A DNA stretch of 64,000 bases from Pelomonas sp. BJYL3 (GCF_027257975.1 NZ_JANZKX010000007.1:124001-188000); one strand, 5' to 3'; counted from the first letter of the stretch, positions 8,358-17,633 are shown. Notes: generated by a model from the letters alone, not told the origin. Made by a program: numbers and translations.

Positions 8358-8383
8358 CGACCCCGGAGCCCCCCGCCCCACGC

Positions 8384-8908
8384 TCAGGCACTGAGTGGCT
8401 GCGAGGGGTCCTCGGCCGCGCCGCCGCCCGTGGTGCCGGTGGTCCGCGGCGCGCCCGCATGGGCCGGGCCGGTGGGCTGGGAGATATCCGACAGCGCCTG
8501 GCCGGTCCTGCCGTGCTCGGCCGCACTTGTCCTGGCGGCCACGTCGCCCAGGGTGACCATGCCGACCAGGCGATGCTCGGCGTCCAGCACCGGCAGGCGC
8601 CGGACGGCGGCATCGCCCATCTTGTGCAGCACCTCGTCCAGCGAGTCGTCCTCGTGGCAGCACTGCACCTCGCGGGTGATCATGCCGTCCAGCCGGGTGG
8701 TGTCGGCCGGATAGCCCTGGGCCATGCCGCGCAGCACCAGGTCGCGGTCCGTCACCAGGCCCACCAGGCGCTCGCCATCGCAGACGGGGATGACGCCCAC
8801 GTCCAGCGTCTCCATGGCCTGTGCGGCCTGCAGCATGCTGTCCTCGGGCGTCAGGGTGCGGACCCCGCGCGTCATCACGTCGGATACCTTGCCGGATACC
8901 TTGCTCAT
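8384..8908 (-). CDS. CBS-domain pair protein
   Basis: A 174-residue cytoplasmic protein. Two CBS domains fill residues 1-130 (VSDVMTRGVRTLTPEDSM ... GVIPVCDGERLVGLVTDRDL; then GMITREVQCCHEDDSLDEV ... RRLPVLDAEHRLVGMVTLGD). They probably bind adenine nucleotides as a pair. The last 40 residues are disordered and Gly/Thr/Pro-rich. It is the closest relative in the window of the CBS protein at 29033-29539. It lies 17 bases behind the DUF4142 gene and likely shares its transcript. Confidence 0.85.
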   Translation of the reverse strand: MSKVSGKVSDVMTRGVRTLTPEDSMLQAAQAMETLDVGVIPVCDGERLVGLVTDRDLVLRGMAQGYPADTTRLDGMITREVQCCHEDDSLDEVLHKMGDAAVRRLPVLDAEHRLVGMVTLGDVAARTSAAEHGRTGQALSDISQPTGPAHAGAPRTTGTTGGGAAEDPSQPLSA

Positions 8909-8925
8909 CGTGGGACTCCTGCGGG

Positions 8926-9762
8926 CTAGCGGCGTTCAGAGGCGGCCAGGCGCTCGCTCAGGCTGCGGGCCAGCTGCAGGTGTTCCTGCAGGCCGGGCAG
9001 CGTCTTCTGGGCGAAGGTCTTGACCTCGGGATCGCCGGCCGAGGTGGCAGCGCGCTGGAAGTCCGCGACCGCAGCCTTGTGGTCCGTCACCATCTGCTTC
9101 ATGAACTCGCGGTCGAACTCTGCACCGTTGAGGCCCTGCAGGCGGTCCAGGCTGTGCTGGGCGGACGCCGACAGCTTCGGATGCGAGCCGTCCGCGCTGC
9201 CCATGCTGCCCATGGGCATGCCGGTGCCGGGCGTTGCCGTCGAGGAGCTTGCGGTGTTGCTGCCGGGACCGCTGCTGGGGCGAGCGCCGATGCCCGCGGC
9301 GGGTGGCGCCTCCATGAGCCTGTCCGACCGGGACGATGCCGTGCTCGTCGTGCCGGTGTCGTCCGGGCCGAGCAGGCCACGGCTGCTGGCCAGGGCCTGC
9401 AGCTCGCCGTAGACCCTTGTGTGTTCCTGCACCATGCGCTCGGCGAAGCTCTTCACCTCGCTGCTCTGGGCGCGCGTCTGCCCCAGTCGGCCCATCTCGA
9501 CCTCGGCCCTGCCGGCCGCGGCGGACTTGCTGAGGAACTGCTGGTCGCTCTTCGAGACCTTGCCGGTGTTGCCGGCGCGCTGGCGCGTCTGAAGAACGGC
9601 GTCGGCGCCATCGGAATGCGGGCCCGAGGCCGCGTGCGGCCGGGTGCCGGGTTCCTTGGGCGTGTCGGCCGTACCGGCCAGGGCCCAGGCCGCAGTGCCG
9701 ACGGCGGCCATCCAGCTGACCATCAGATGGGTCAGCGCAGGGGTTCGAAAGGATCGCTTCAT
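8926..9762 (-). CDS. DUF4142 exported protein, split by a low-complexity insert
   Basis: A 278-residue exported protein with a signal peptide (TPALTHLMVSWMAAVGTAAWALAG). The ferritin-like DUF4142 helices are present as KSDQQFLSKSAAAGRAEVEMG with SSEVKSFAERMVQEHTRVYGE, and later as LQGLNGAEFDREFMKQMVTDHKAAVADF with KTFAQKTLPGLQEHL. Between the two halves is a roughly 70-residue Gly/Ser/Thr/Pro-rich stretch that ordinary members lack. GGAGTG precedes the ATG. DUF4142 proteins are periplasmic and of unknown activity. A poor sigma-54-like sequence (GTACG in place of GGCAC) is at 9814-9827. Confidence 0.8.
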   Translation of the reverse strand: MKRSFRTPALTHLMVSWMAAVGTAAWALAGTADTPKEPGTRPHAASGPHSDGADAVLQTRQRAGNTGKVSKSDQQFLSKSAAAGRAEVEMGRLGQTRAQSSEVKSFAERMVQEHTRVYGELQALASSRGLLGPDDTGTTSTASSRSDRLMEAPPAAGIGARPSSGPGSNTASSSTATPGTGMPMGSMGSADGSHPKLSASAQHSLDRLQGLNGAEFDREFMKQMVTDHKAAVADFQRAATSAGDPEVKTFAQKTLPGLQEHLQLARSLSERLAASERR

Positions 9763-9892
9763 CGGTTCACTCCTTCCATCAGCTTTCAACGCGAAGCTGG
9801 CGGAAGGGGTCCGGCAATCGGCGTACGAGCGGGACGGGAAGTGCGGGACAGGCAACAGCGGCGAGCCACCGCTGGATCACGCGCCGAGCGAC

Positions 9893-10396
9893 TCAGCGAA
9901 GCCGGGCCGCCGCTCGGCCCTGCCCGAGGGCCCGGCGCAGCAGCAGCGCGCCGGACAGCATCAGCAGCAGGGCGCAGGCCAGCAGGGCGGCCTCCCGGAC
10001 GCCGGGTTCGGCCGCTTCGCCGGGCGCGCCCATCAGCAGGTTCAGGCCCAGCCAGTAGTGGCACACCAGGCCGTCGAGCACCTCGAACAGGCCCCAGCCC
10101 AGCAGGCCGGCGCCCAGCAGGCCGCTGGCCGACCACCAGCGCTGCGTCCCCCGCCCCGCTCCGTAGAGCAGGACCAGGCCCAGCAGCAGGAAGATCCACA
10201 TCAGGCCCAGGAAGAGGCCGTCGATGAACTGGTTGAGGCGCAGGTCCTGCAGCGTCTCGGGAGGCAGCCAGGCCGACATGGTGTGGTGGCTCTGCAGGAT
10301 CTCGTGGAAGAGGATGCCATGCGCCATCCCGCCCAGGCCCAGGCCCAGCAGCACGCCGGCCACGATCAGGGGTCCGCGACGGCCGTCGGGCTTCAT
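9893..10396 (-). CDS. DUF2243 membrane protein
   Basis: A 167-residue membrane protein with four hydrophobic segments. It carries the DUF2243 pattern GLGGMAHGILFHEILQSHHTMS after the first helix, then LRLNQFIDGLFLGLMWIFLLLG and GWGLFEVLDGLVCHYWLGLN, with conserved His residues in helices that suggest a metal or haem site. Its ATG overlaps the stop of the upstream gene as ATGA, so the two are translationally coupled. Function is unknown. Confidence 0.85.
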   Translation of the reverse strand: MKPDGRRGPLIVAGVLLGLGLGGMAHGILFHEILQSHHTMSAWLPPETLQDLRLNQFIDGLFLGLMWIFLLLGLVLLYGAGRGTQRWWSASGLLGAGLLGWGLFEVLDGLVCHYWLGLNLLMGAPGEAAEPGVREAALLACALLLMLSGALLLRRALGQGRAAARLR

Positions 10397-10935
10397 GCGG
10401 CCCTCCGCGCGGGGGGCGCTGCGGCGAGCGGCGCGTGCTGCGCCGGGCTCGGCACGAGCCGGGCCGGGCGCGGCGCTCGCGGGGCGGCCTTGCACAGCTC
10501 GCCCAGTGCGAGGCCGACGGCAAAGCCCAGGTAGACCAGGCACAGGCTGTCGGCCCGCAGGCGACGCTCGAAGCCGGGGCTCAGGGCGGGCGGCACCCCT
10601 TTCAGGTCCACCCAGGCCGCCAAGGCGCTCAGGGCCAGAGCATCCCGCAGGACCTCCTGGGGCCGGGGCTCCGGCGCCTGCGCGCCGCGCAGCAGCCGGC
10701 GGCCCTCGAAGACCAGGCTCCAGAAGCAGGACGCGCCGAAATGGATCAGCGCGCCCGTGACCGTGTGGCGAGCGCTGAAGCCCCGTGCGCGGAAGGCGCT
10801 GCGGGGCCACAGCCAGTGGCTGATGGCGTTGAGGGGCACGGCGCCGTCGCCATCGTCACGCCGGCCGCGCAGGACCAGCAGCAGGCCGGAGAGCAGGGCC
10901 CCTCCGGCGGCGCGTTGCAGTATTCGCTGCGGCAT
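10393..10935 (-). CDS. Predicted membrane protein coupled to DUF2243
   Basis: A 180-residue protein with hydrophobic stretches near the start (AAGGALLSGLLLVLRG), in the middle (TGALIHFGASCFWSLVFEG) and near residues 130-150 (LCLVYLGFAVGLALGELC), and a Pro/Ala/Arg-rich C-terminal tail. The pattern resembles small uncharacterised inner-membrane proteins found beside DUF2243, but I cannot name a family. It overlaps the next gene by four bases. A GGCAC ... TTGC pair lies upstream near 10959-10970 with spacing two bases too short for sigma-54. Confidence 0.6.
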   Translation of the reverse strand: MPQRILQRAAGGALLSGLLLVLRGRRDDGDGAVPLNAISHWLWPRSAFRARGFSARHTVTGALIHFGASCFWSLVFEGRRLLRGAQAPEPRPQEVLRDALALSALAAWVDLKGVPPALSPGFERRLRADSLCLVYLGFAVGLALGELCKAAPRAPRPARLVPSPAQHAPLAAAPPARRAA

Positions 10936-10940
10936 GAATG

Positions 10941-11240
10941 TCAGACCCTGACGGGCGCTTGCCGCAGCTCTGTCGGCAAATCGTGCCGCAGCAGCCGGCA
11001 GGGGCTGCGCCAGGCGGGGCTCCGGCGCCGCGCATGGGCCGGCAGCCCCATGGGCGGGGGCATGGTGGGCGGTTCACCCAGGGGCGGGGGCATCTCGATG
11101 GGCTCGGGCTCCTGGATGTCGGGCGGCAGCGGGTCCGGCGAGCGCTGCGGCCCGTGAGGCGGCGGCGGCACAGGCGGCAGCTCCGGGGGGATGGGCGGCG
11201 TGGTGTGGGCGTGCAGGGTGGGGGTGCGCTGAATGGGCAT
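10941..11240 (-). CDS. Small proline-rich protein
   Basis: A 99-residue protein dominated by Pro, His and Glu (PPIPPELPPVPPPPHGPQ, then EPEPIEMPPPLGEPP) and ending in a basic Arg/Leu stretch. No domain is recognised and no signal peptide is seen. The ATG at 11240 is preceded by AGGAG with six bases spacing, better than the ATG two codons earlier. A sigma-54-like site at 11284-11297 sits about 44 bases upstream. The long Pro tract could be disordered linker; expression is inferred only from the upstream signals. Confidence 0.5.
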   Translation of the reverse strand: MPIQRTPTLHAHTTPPIPPELPPVPPPPHGPQRSPDPLPPDIQEPEPIEMPPPLGEPPTMPPPMGLPAHARRRSPAWRSPCRLLRHDLPTELRQAPVRV

Positions 11241-11283
11241 GGACATCTCCTGGGGCCGCGCAAGAGGGCCCGGGCGCTCACCT

Positions 11284-11297
11284 GCAATCGGCGCGCC
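11284..11297 (-). promoter_or_regulatory. Predicted sigma-54 promoter of the proline-rich protein gene
   Basis: Minus strand GGCGCGCCGATTGC, one mismatch to GGCAC-N5-TTGC. The 14 bases are identical to the plus-strand site at 12345-12358. Predicted start near 11272, leader about 32 bases. Confidence 0.5.
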
Positions 11298-11324
11298 TGC
11301 CTGCCTCGCGCGGGCGGCCGTCCC

Positions 11325-11338
11325 GGATCGCCACTTGC
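11325..11338 (+). promoter_or_regulatory. Possible sigma-54 promoter of the SDR gene
   Basis: Plus strand GGATCGCCACTTGC: GG and GC anchors at correct distance and TTGC exact, but GGATC has two mismatches to GGCAC. Predicted start near 11350, about 74 bases before the ATG at 11424. Confidence 0.35.
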
Positions 11339-11423
11339 CTGCAGGCGATACCGCGGGGGCACCGCCTGTCAGCCTGCTGGCGCCCCCTGTCAGCCCCAAG
11401 ACCGCACAGCCAGGAGTCCCACC

Positions 11424-12323
11424 ATGAGCCATTCGCAAGGGCGGGCCATCGACGCCCAGGAGCCCCCCGCCACGCCGTCCGACCAGCCGCCGCCGCAGCA
11501 CCTGTCCGGGTCCGGCAGCGAAGCCCGGCTGGATCCGCCGCCGCGCTTCATGGCCGAGCACTACCAGGGCAGCGGCAAGCTGCAGGGCCTGGTCGCGCTG
11601 ATCACGGGCGGAGACTCCGGCATCGGCCGCGCCGTGGCCGTGCTCTTCGCGCGTGAGGGCGCCGATGTGTGCATCGTGCACCTCAGCTCTCATGAGGACG
11701 CCCGGCACACGGCGGACTTGGTCGAGGCCGAGGGGCGGCGTGCCCTGGTCGTGGCCGGCGACGTGCAGGAGCCCGACTTCTGCGAGTCCGCCGTGCGTGC
11801 CTGCGTGGACGAGCTGGGCCGCCTCGACGTGCTCGTCAACAACGCCGCCTTCCAGCGGCACGCGGACTCCCTGCTGGACATTGACCAGGAGCAGCTTGAG
11901 CGCACCTTCCGCACCAATGTCTTCGGCTACCTGCAGATGGCGCGGGCCGCGCTGCCGCACCTGAGGCGGGGTGCCTGCATCATCAACACGGGCTCGTCCA
12001 CCGGCCTGCGCGGCAACGCGAAGCTGATCGACTACTCGGCCAGCAAGGGCGCGGTCCATGCCTTCACCAAGGCCCTGGCGCTGGCGCTGCTGCCCGAGGG
12101 CATCCGCGTCAATGCGGTCGCGCCGGGCCCGGTCTGGACGCCATTGAACCCGGCCGATCTGCCGGCCGAGCAGGTCCCCCAGTTCGGCAGGCACAGCGAC
12201 ATGAAGCGCCCCGCCCAGCCCGAGGAGCTGTCCCCGGCCTATGTGTTCCTGGCCTCGTCGGTGTGCTCGTCCTACATCAGCGGCGTGGTCCTGCCGGTGA
12301 CGGGCAGCGTGGGAGCCATCTGA
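11424..12323 (+). CDS. SDR-family oxidoreductase (YghA-like)
   Basis: A 299-residue short-chain dehydrogenase. After a 45-residue Pro/Gln-rich lead containing PPPRFMAEHYQGSGKLQG, the Rossmann motif GGDSGIGRAVA binds the nucleotide, NNAAF follows, and the catalytic residues are Ser in NTGSS, Tyr and Lys in DYSASKG. The extended N-terminus and the motif set are those of the YghA/general-stress-protein-39 group, often annotated as NADPH-dependent aldehyde reductases. CAGGAG precedes the ATG. It leads the block with the mannosyltransferase and PAP2 genes. Confidence 0.9.
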   Translation: MSHSQGRAIDAQEPPATPSDQPPPQHLSGSGSEARLDPPPRFMAEHYQGSGKLQGLVALITGGDSGIGRAVAVLFAREGADVCIVHLSSHEDARHTADLVEAEGRRALVVAGDVQEPDFCESAVRACVDELGRLDVLVNNAAFQRHADSLLDIDQEQLERTFRTNVFGYLQMARAALPHLRRGACIINTGSSTGLRGNAKLIDYSASKGAVHAFTKALALALLPEGIRVNAVAPGPVWTPLNPADLPAEQVPQFGRHSDMKRPAQPEELSPAYVFLASSVCSSYISGVVLPVTGSVGAI

Positions 12324-12344
12324 AGCGTCGCGGGCAGCGGCGAA

Positions 12345-12358
12345 GGCGCGCCGATTGC
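12345..12358 (+). promoter_or_regulatory. Predicted sigma-54 promoter of the mannosyltransferase-PAP2 operon
   Basis: Plus strand GGCGCGCCGATTGC, one mismatch to GGCAC-N5-TTGC, in the gap between SDR and glycosyltransferase. Predicted start near 12370, about 37 bases before the GTG at 12407. Confidence 0.5.
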
Positions 12359-12406
12359 CCCTGCGGTGCTTCATCCATCCCGTCCCGCCTGTTCCGAGGA
12401 GGCCTC

Positions 12407-13564
12407 GTGCGTATCGCCTATGTCACCGAAACCTATCCGCCCGAACTCAACGGCGTCGCCCTTGGCGTGGAGCGGGTGGTCAGCTACCTGCGCGGCCGCG
12501 GGCATGAGGTCGACCTGCTGAGGCCGGCCCAGCGCGGCGAGCGCCCGGCGCCGGCGGGCGGGCAGGAATGGCTCTGCACCGGCTGTCCCATCCCCGTCTA
12601 TCCCGAGCTCCGCTTCGGCCTGGCCTCGGCGGCGGCCGTGGCGCGCCGGCTGCAGGAACGCCAGGCGGAGCTGGTGCACATCGCCACCCCGGGCCCCCTG
12701 GCCTGGGCCGCGGTGCGGGCCGCGCGCAAGCTGGGCCTGGCGCTGAGCTCGGACTTCCGCACCAACTTCCACCAGTACAGCCGCTACTACGGCCTGGGCC
12801 TGCTGTCCCCGCTGGTCGAGGCCGGCCTGCGCCAGCTGCACAACCGCACCCAGCGCACCTTCGTGCCCTCCCGCTCGGCCTACCGCCAGCTGGCGGCGCG
12901 GGGCTTTCGGCATCTGCAGCTGCTGGGACGGGGCGTCGATGCCGACCGCTTCTCGCCCGCCTGGCGCTGCGAGGCCCTGCGCGCCGAATGGCAGGCGGGC
13001 AGGGGGCCGGTTCTGCTGCATGTGGGCCGGCTGGCCGCCGAGAAGAACGTGGAGCTGGCCCTGCGCGCCCATGCCCTGCTGAGCCGGGCGCGGCCGGATT
13101 GCCGCATGATCGTGGTGGGGGACGGGCCCCTGCGTGCGCGCCTGGAGCGGCGCTACCCGGCCGCGCGCTTTCTGGGCGTGCTGCGCGGCGAGGCGCTGTC
13201 GCGCGCCTATGCCAGCGCCGACGCCTTCCTCTTCCCCAGCCTCTCCGACACCTTCGGCAACGTGACCCTGGAGGCCATGGCCTCGGGCCTGCCGGTGCTG
13301 GCCTTCAACACGGCCGCGGCGGCGGACCTCATCGTGCCGCGCCTCAACGGCTTCCTGGCCACGGTGGGCGACGACACCGCCTTCCTCGACGGCGCGCTGC
13401 GCTTCGCCGCGCCGCCGGCCGTCTTCAACACGATGCGGCTGCAGGCCCGGCGGACGGCGCTGCAGCAGCATCTGCCGGAGCTGCTGGCCCGCTTCGAGAC
13501 GACGCTGCAGCAGCTCTGCGAGGAGCGGCCGCTGGCCGCGGCCCTGCAGATGCCGGCCGTCTGA
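12407..13564 (+). CDS. GT4 glycosyltransferase (MgtA-like alpha-mannosyltransferase)
   Basis: A 385-residue GT-B glycosyltransferase of family GT4. The N-terminal domain opens with RIAYVTETYPPELNGVALGV, and the C-terminal domain has LLHVGRLAAEKNVELAL, VVGDGPLRARLE, and the EX7E-type motif in SDTFGNVTLEAMASGLPVLAF. This pattern matches GDP-mannose-dependent alpha-mannosyltransferases that mannosylate lipids such as diglucuronosyl or glucuronosyl diacylglycerol. GTG at 12407 is the start, after GAGGAGG. Two bases separate it from the PAP2 gene. The role is likely membrane glycolipid synthesis under stress; the acceptor is not shown by sequence. Confidence 0.85.
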   Translation: MRIAYVTETYPPELNGVALGVERVVSYLRGRGHEVDLLRPAQRGERPAPAGGQEWLCTGCPIPVYPELRFGLASAAAVARRLQERQAELVHIATPGPLAWAAVRAARKLGLALSSDFRTNFHQYSRYYGLGLLSPLVEAGLRQLHNRTQRTFVPSRSAYRQLAARGFRHLQLLGRGVDADRFSPAWRCEALRAEWQAGRGPVLLHVGRLAAEKNVELALRAHALLSRARPDCRMIVVGDGPLRARLERRYPAARFLGVLRGEALSRAYASADAFLFPSLSDTFGNVTLEAMASGLPVLAFNTAAAADLIVPRLNGFLATVGDDTAFLDGALRFAAPPAVFNTMRLQARRTALQQHLPELLARFETTLQQLCEERPLAAALQMPAV

Positions 13565-13566
13565 GC

Positions 13567-14175
13567 ATGGACTCGGAGGCCCTGCCCGCACGCAAGCGCT
13601 CCGCGCCGTCGCTGCGCGAGGCCCTGGCCGCCTGGGCCGCCCGCAGCCCGGCGCTAGCCCTGTCCCGGCGCTGCGAGCTCGCCTGCCTGCGCGGACTGCA
13701 TGGCCGCGCCCGCCACCCCGTCCTGCTGCGCCTCATGGTGCTGGCCAGCCGTGCCGGCAACGGACCGCTGTGGGGCCTGCTCATCGCGCTGCAGGCCTGG
13801 CCCGGCGGCCGGCCCTTGCTGGCGCCGGCCCTGGTGGCCATGGGCGCGCTGCACGTGCTGCTGGTGAAGGGGCTCAAGGCTGCCTTCGCCCGTGCCCGGC
13901 CCTGCGAATGCTGCGAGGGCGTGCAGGCCCTGGAGGCGCGGCTGGACCGCCACAGCTTTCCCAGCGGCCATACGCTGCATGCGCTCGCCTTCAGCCTGGT
14001 GCTCTCGGCGCAGGACCCGCGCTGGGGCTGGCTGCTGTGGCCGCTGAGCCTGGCCATCGCCCTGTCCCGCTTGGTCCTGGGCCTGCACTATCCCAGCGAC
14101 GTGCTCGCCGCCTGCCTGCTGGGCCTGATGGGCGGCAGCCTGTGCCTGCTCCTGCTGCGGCAGTTCGGGGTCTGA
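13567..14175 (+). CDS. PAP2-family membrane phosphatase
   Basis: A 202-residue membrane protein of the PAP2 superfamily. The three phosphatase signatures are visible: KGLKAAFARARP, then the SFPSGHTLHAL motif with the catalytic His, then SRLVLGLHYPSDVLAA. It probably dephosphorylates a lipid phosphate or undecaprenyl pyrophosphate. It starts two bases after the mannosyltransferase stop, so the pair is an operon and the phosphatase may supply or recycle the lipid acceptor. Its end converges with DUF2334 two bases away. Confidence 0.85.
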   Translation: MDSEALPARKRSAPSLREALAAWAARSPALALSRRCELACLRGLHGRARHPVLLRLMVLASRAGNGPLWGLLIALQAWPGGRPLLAPALVAMGALHVLLVKGLKAAFARARPCECCEGVQALEARLDRHSFPSGHTLHALAFSLVLSAQDPRWGWLLWPLSLAIALSRLVLGLHYPSDVLAACLLGLMGGSLCLLLLRQFGV

Positions 14176-14177
14176 CC

Positions 14178-15017
14178 TCAGGCGGTGCTCTCCAGCAGCT
14201 GCGCCACCTGCAGCAGGCTGACCGGCTGGCGGCGCTGGCTCATGGCTGCCGTGGCCACCCGCTGCCAGGAGCGGCGGGCCGAGGCATGGCGGGCATCCAG
14301 GGGGTGAAGCTCCAGGCGCAGCAAGGGGCGCTCGGCCTGCAGGCTCAGCAGGGCGGCATTCCACCAGGCCGAGGCCAGGCGCCGCGAGGCACTGCGTGCG
14401 CTCCACACCTGGGCCATGGCGCTGAGCGTCGGACCGTGAGGAAGCAGCACCACCTGGCGCAGGGTGCAGGTGTAGAGCAGGGGCTGCTCGCGCAGGGCCT
14501 CCCAGCTGCCGGCGCTCATCAGCCAGGCTGGCGGCACGAAGCCGGCCGGCCTCACCCCCAGGGACTCCATCCAGCGCCGCCCCGCCGTCAGCCGGCGCCG
14601 CGCCTCGGCATAGGGCAGGGCGGAGAACTCGCCCTCGCCGTGCGTGTACCACAGGCGCTTCACTCGCTGCCAGCCACCCCGGGGCAGCAGCGGGTCGCGG
14701 TGGTCGTAGCCGTGCAGCACCAGTTCGTCGCCCGCCTCGGCGCGCTGCAGCAGCCAGCGCTCGAAGGCCGGGTCGCGGGGGCTGCCATGGAAGCGTGGCA
14801 CCGCCAGCAGGCTCAGCGGCCGGATGCCCATCTCGTCCAGCTGGTCGATCAGGCTGCGGCAGTCGGACCAGCTCGAGGGCGCAACGTCATGGATCACCGC
14901 CGCCAGCAGGCGCGGGGCCAGACCCTCCAGTTCCTCCGGCAGCGGACGGACCGCAGCCAGGAAGGCGGGGTCAGGTGTTGCCAGTCGGGTGTCGGCGCGC
15001 AGCGAAGGCTCAGTCAC
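14178..15017 (-). CDS. DUF2334 polysaccharide-deacetylase-like protein
   Basis: A 279-residue protein with the DUF2334 fold: AAVIHDVAPSSWSDCRSLIDQ carries the metal-binding Asp after the first strand, ELVLHGYDHRDP carries the HxxxH-like His pair, and LRLELHPLDARHAS carries a later His. Relatives are carbohydrate-esterase-4-like enzymes. No signal peptide is visible, so it may act in the cytoplasm. It begins with GTG inside the last codons of katE (eight-base overlap), so it is translationally coupled to the catalase. Confidence 0.8.
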   Translation of the reverse strand: MTEPSLRADTRLATPDPAFLAAVRPLPEELEGLAPRLLAAVIHDVAPSSWSDCRSLIDQLDEMGIRPLSLLAVPRFHGSPRDPAFERWLLQRAEAGDELVLHGYDHRDPLLPRGGWQRVKRLWYTHGEGEFSALPYAEARRRLTAGRRWMESLGVRPAGFVPPAWLMSAGSWEALREQPLLYTCTLRQVVLLPHGPTLSAMAQVWSARSASRRLASAWWNAALLSLQAERPLLRLELHPLDARHASARRSWQRVATAAMSQRRQPVSLLQVAQLLESTA

Positions 15018-17553
15018 CCAGGGCCTCTCTTTCGAAATGGCGATGGCGGGCCAGCGCGGCGATGAAGCTGGACACGGAGTCGGCGTCGATCTGCAGGGCC
15101 GGGTCGCGCGGCGCCTCGCAGCGGAACAGACCCAGCTGCGGGTCGCCGTCCAGCAGGGCCTCGGGCACGCCGGCGGCCCGCAGCAGCTCGGCCGCGTCGC
15201 CCAGCATCAGCAGGGGCTTGCAGTGGCGGTACTGATCGCGGACGAAGTCCACGAGCTCCGGCTGGCGTTGCAGCGGCAGGCCGCGGCCGTCCGCCACGGC
15301 GCCGTCAGGCAGCACGAGGGCGTCCCATAGCACCGAGGGGGCGGCCTCCAGCGTGACCTCCACCTGCAGCGCCTCGCCGTCCAGCGACGGCTCCAGGGTG
15401 CCCAGACGGCGGCCGATGAAGCGCGGCACGGCGCCTGCCGCGAGCAGGGCCGCCTGGACGCTGCGCATGCCGGCGACGTCCATGCCCGCATGACTCAGCA
15501 GCGCCACGCGGCGCCCCGCCAGCGACCCCTCGCCCGGGCGTGCCATCAGGGACAGTCCGGCCGAGGCGGGCGGGTCGGTCTCGGCCTCCGCCGGGGCGGG
15601 CACCAGCAGGGGCGCAGGCTCGGGCACCGGCAGTCCCAGGCCCGCGGCCACCGCGCTGGCGAGGCGCACGTCCACGCGGGCCAGCTGCGAGAGCACGCGC
15701 GTGCGCACCGCCGCCACCTGCACCCGCGAGAGCTCGAAGCGGAAGGCCGCCACGACGTGCGCCTGCTCGACCAGGGTCTGGCTGCGCCAGAACAGCCGCG
15801 CCTGGGCATGGTGCTCGGCAAAGCGCTCCGGCTTGGCGCGCAGCTTCTCGCCCTGCACGGGCTCGGGGAAGCTGATGAAGCCGGCACGCCCCGCCTGGAA
15901 GGGGCAGCCGCCGCCCAGCGAATTGGGCTCATAGGCTACGCGGCCGCGGGCGATGACCTGGCGGTGCATGCCGTCGCGCTGGTGGTTGTGCACCTGCGCG
16001 GTGGGCGTGTTGATGGGGATCTCGTGGAAGTTCGGGCCGCCCAGCCGGGTGAGCTGGGTGTCGACATAGGAATGGATGCGGCCCTGCAGCAGCGGGTCGC
16101 TGGTGAAGTCGATGCCGGGAATGATGTGGGCCGTGCAGAAGGCCACCTGCTCGGTCTCGGCGAAGAAGTTGTCCGGGTTGCGCGTCAGCACCAGGCGGCC
16201 GACGGGCCGCACCGGCACCAGCTCCTCGGGGACCAGCTTGGTGGGGTCCAGCACGTCGAAGTCGAAGGCCTCCGCCTCGTCCTCGCTGAAGACCTGCAGG
16301 CCCAGCTCCCACTCGGGATGCAGGCCGCCCTCGATGGCTTCCCAGAGGTCGCGGCGGTGGAAGTCCGGGTCGGCGCCGGCGATCTTCACCGCCTCGTCCC
16401 ACAGCAGGGAGTGCGTGCCGGCCACCGGCGTCCAGTGGAACTTGCACAGCCGCGACTCGCCCTGGGCATTGACCAGGCGGAAGGTGTGCACGCCGAAGCC
16501 CTGCATCATGCGGTAGCTGCGCGGGATGGCGCGATCCGACATCACCCACATCAGCATGTGCGTGGACTCGGGGCTCAGGGAGACGAAGTCCCAGAAGGTG
16601 TCGTGCGCGCTGGAGGCCTGGGGCATGGCATGGTGAGGCTCGGGCTTCAGGGCGTGCACGAGGTCGGGGAACTTCATCGCGTCCTGGATGAAGAAGACCG
16701 GGATGTTGTTGCCCACCAGGTCCCAGTTGCCGTCCTCGGTGTAGAACTTCACCGCGAAGCCGCGCACGTCGCGCACGGTGTCGGCCGAGCCGCGCTCGCC
16801 GGCCACGGTGGAGAAGCGCACGAACACTGGCGTGCGCTTGCCCGCTGCTGCGAAGGGCGCGGCCTGGGTCAGGTCCGGCAGCGGGTCGTAGCACTCGAAG
16901 TAGCCGTGGGCGCCGGAGCCGCGCGCATGGACCACGCGTTCGGGGATGCGCTCATGGTCGAAGTGGGTCAGCTTCTCGCGCAGGATGAAGTCCTCGAGTA
17001 GCGAGGGGCCGCGCAGTCCGGCCTTCAGCGAGTTCTGGTTGTCGGCGATGCGCACGCCCTGGTTGGTGGACAGCGCCTGGCCGGTGGCGTCGGCACGCAC
17101 GCGGTCCAGGGACTCGTTGCTGGCGTTGTAGCCCGTCTCCTGCAGGCCGTCGCCCACCTTGTGCGAGGACCAGCCTTCGGTGACGGTGCTGGCGGTGACC
17201 AGTTCGTCCGGCGTGGCGATCTGCTCGCCCGCGACAGGCTCCAGGGCCTGGCCCCGGCCGTGTTCCGCGGCCTTGTGCCGGTTGGCGGGCATGGACGCGG
17301 CCAGGGCCTGGGTCCCCAGCGCGCGGCGCAGCAGCCGCACCTGCGCTTCGGTCTGCAGGCTCTGGCCGGCCTGCGGATCGGCGTCCAGGTGGGCGGGGCC
17401 GGAGACGGTGCTCAGCGCCGAGCCCACGGCGGGCAACGGCCGGGCGGCGCGCGCCGGGCTGCCGGCCCGACTGCTGCTGCGGGGCGCGGTCTTGCGGCCC
17501 GGGCCTGCGGGCGCGCCTTCATCGGAGGGGGGAGGGAGCTTTCGGCTGGCCAT
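15010..17553 (-). CDS. katE: Large-subunit catalase HPII (KatE)
   Basis: An 847-residue monofunctional catalase of the large HPII class, longer than the roughly 750 residues of the E. coli enzyme because of an extended N-terminus of about 100 disordered residues. Catalytic His is H209 in [13 protein letters not shown], the active-site Asn is in [10 protein letters not shown] (about 282), and the haem-ligating Tyr is Y496 in [15 protein letters not shown]-terminal flavodoxin/GATase-like domain ([17 protein letters not shown]) fills the last 180 residues. The ATG at 17553 follows AAGGA. It is coupled to DUF2334. A one-mismatch sigma-54 site at 17656-17669 drives it divergently from the DUF6496 gene. 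Confidence 0.95.
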   Translation of the reverse strand: MASRKLPPPSDEGAPAGPGRKTAPRSSSRAGSPARAARPLPAVGSALSTVSGPAHLDADPQAGQSLQTEAQVRLLRRALGTQALAASMPANRHKAAEHGRGQALEPVAGEQIATPDELVTASTVTEGWSSHKVGDGLQETGYNASNESLDRVRADATGQALSTNQGVRIADNQNSLKAGLRGPSLLEDFILREKLTHFDHERIPERVVHARGSGAHGYFECYDPLPDLTQAAPFAAAGKRTPVFVRFSTVAGERGSADTVRDVRGFAVKFYTEDGNWDLVGNNIPVFFIQDAMKFPDLVHALKPEPHHAMPQASSAHDTFWDFVSLSPESTHMLMWVMSDRAIPRSYRMMQGFGVHTFRLVNAQGESRLCKFHWTPVAGTHSLLWDEAVKIAGADPDFHRRDLWEAIEGGLHPEWELGLQVFSEDEAEAFDFDVLDPTKLVPEELVPVRPVGRLVLTRNPDNFFAETEQVAFCTAHIIPGIDFTSDPLLQGRIHSYVDTQLTRLGGPNFHEIPINTPTAQVHNHQRDGMHRQVIARGRVAYEPNSLGGGCPFQAGRAGFISFPEPVQGEKLRAKPERFAEHHAQARLFWRSQTLVEQAHVVAAFRFELSRVQVAAVRTRVLSQLARVDVRLASAVAAGLGLPVPEPAPLLVPAPAEAETDPPASAGLSLMARPGEGSLAGRRVALLSHAGMDVAGMRSVQAALLAAGAVPRFIGRRLGTLEPSLDGEALQVEVTLEAAPSVLWDALVLPDGAVADGRGLPLQRQPELVDFVRDQYRHCKPLLMLGDAAELLRAAGVPEALLDGDPQLGLFRCEAPRDPALQIDADSVSSFIAALARHRHFEREALGD

Positions 17554-17633
17554 GGGCAGTCCTTCAGATGGTTTCGGTTGACCGGCCCTCAGCCGGTGTG
17601 CGGAGGCATGCGGCGCGGAATGCGCCCGCGCAG

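Noticed and set aside
10959-10970. GGCAC ... TTGC pair before the 180-residue membrane protein gene
   Set aside because: The two boxes are separated by three bases instead of five, so GG and GC are not in register for sigma-54.
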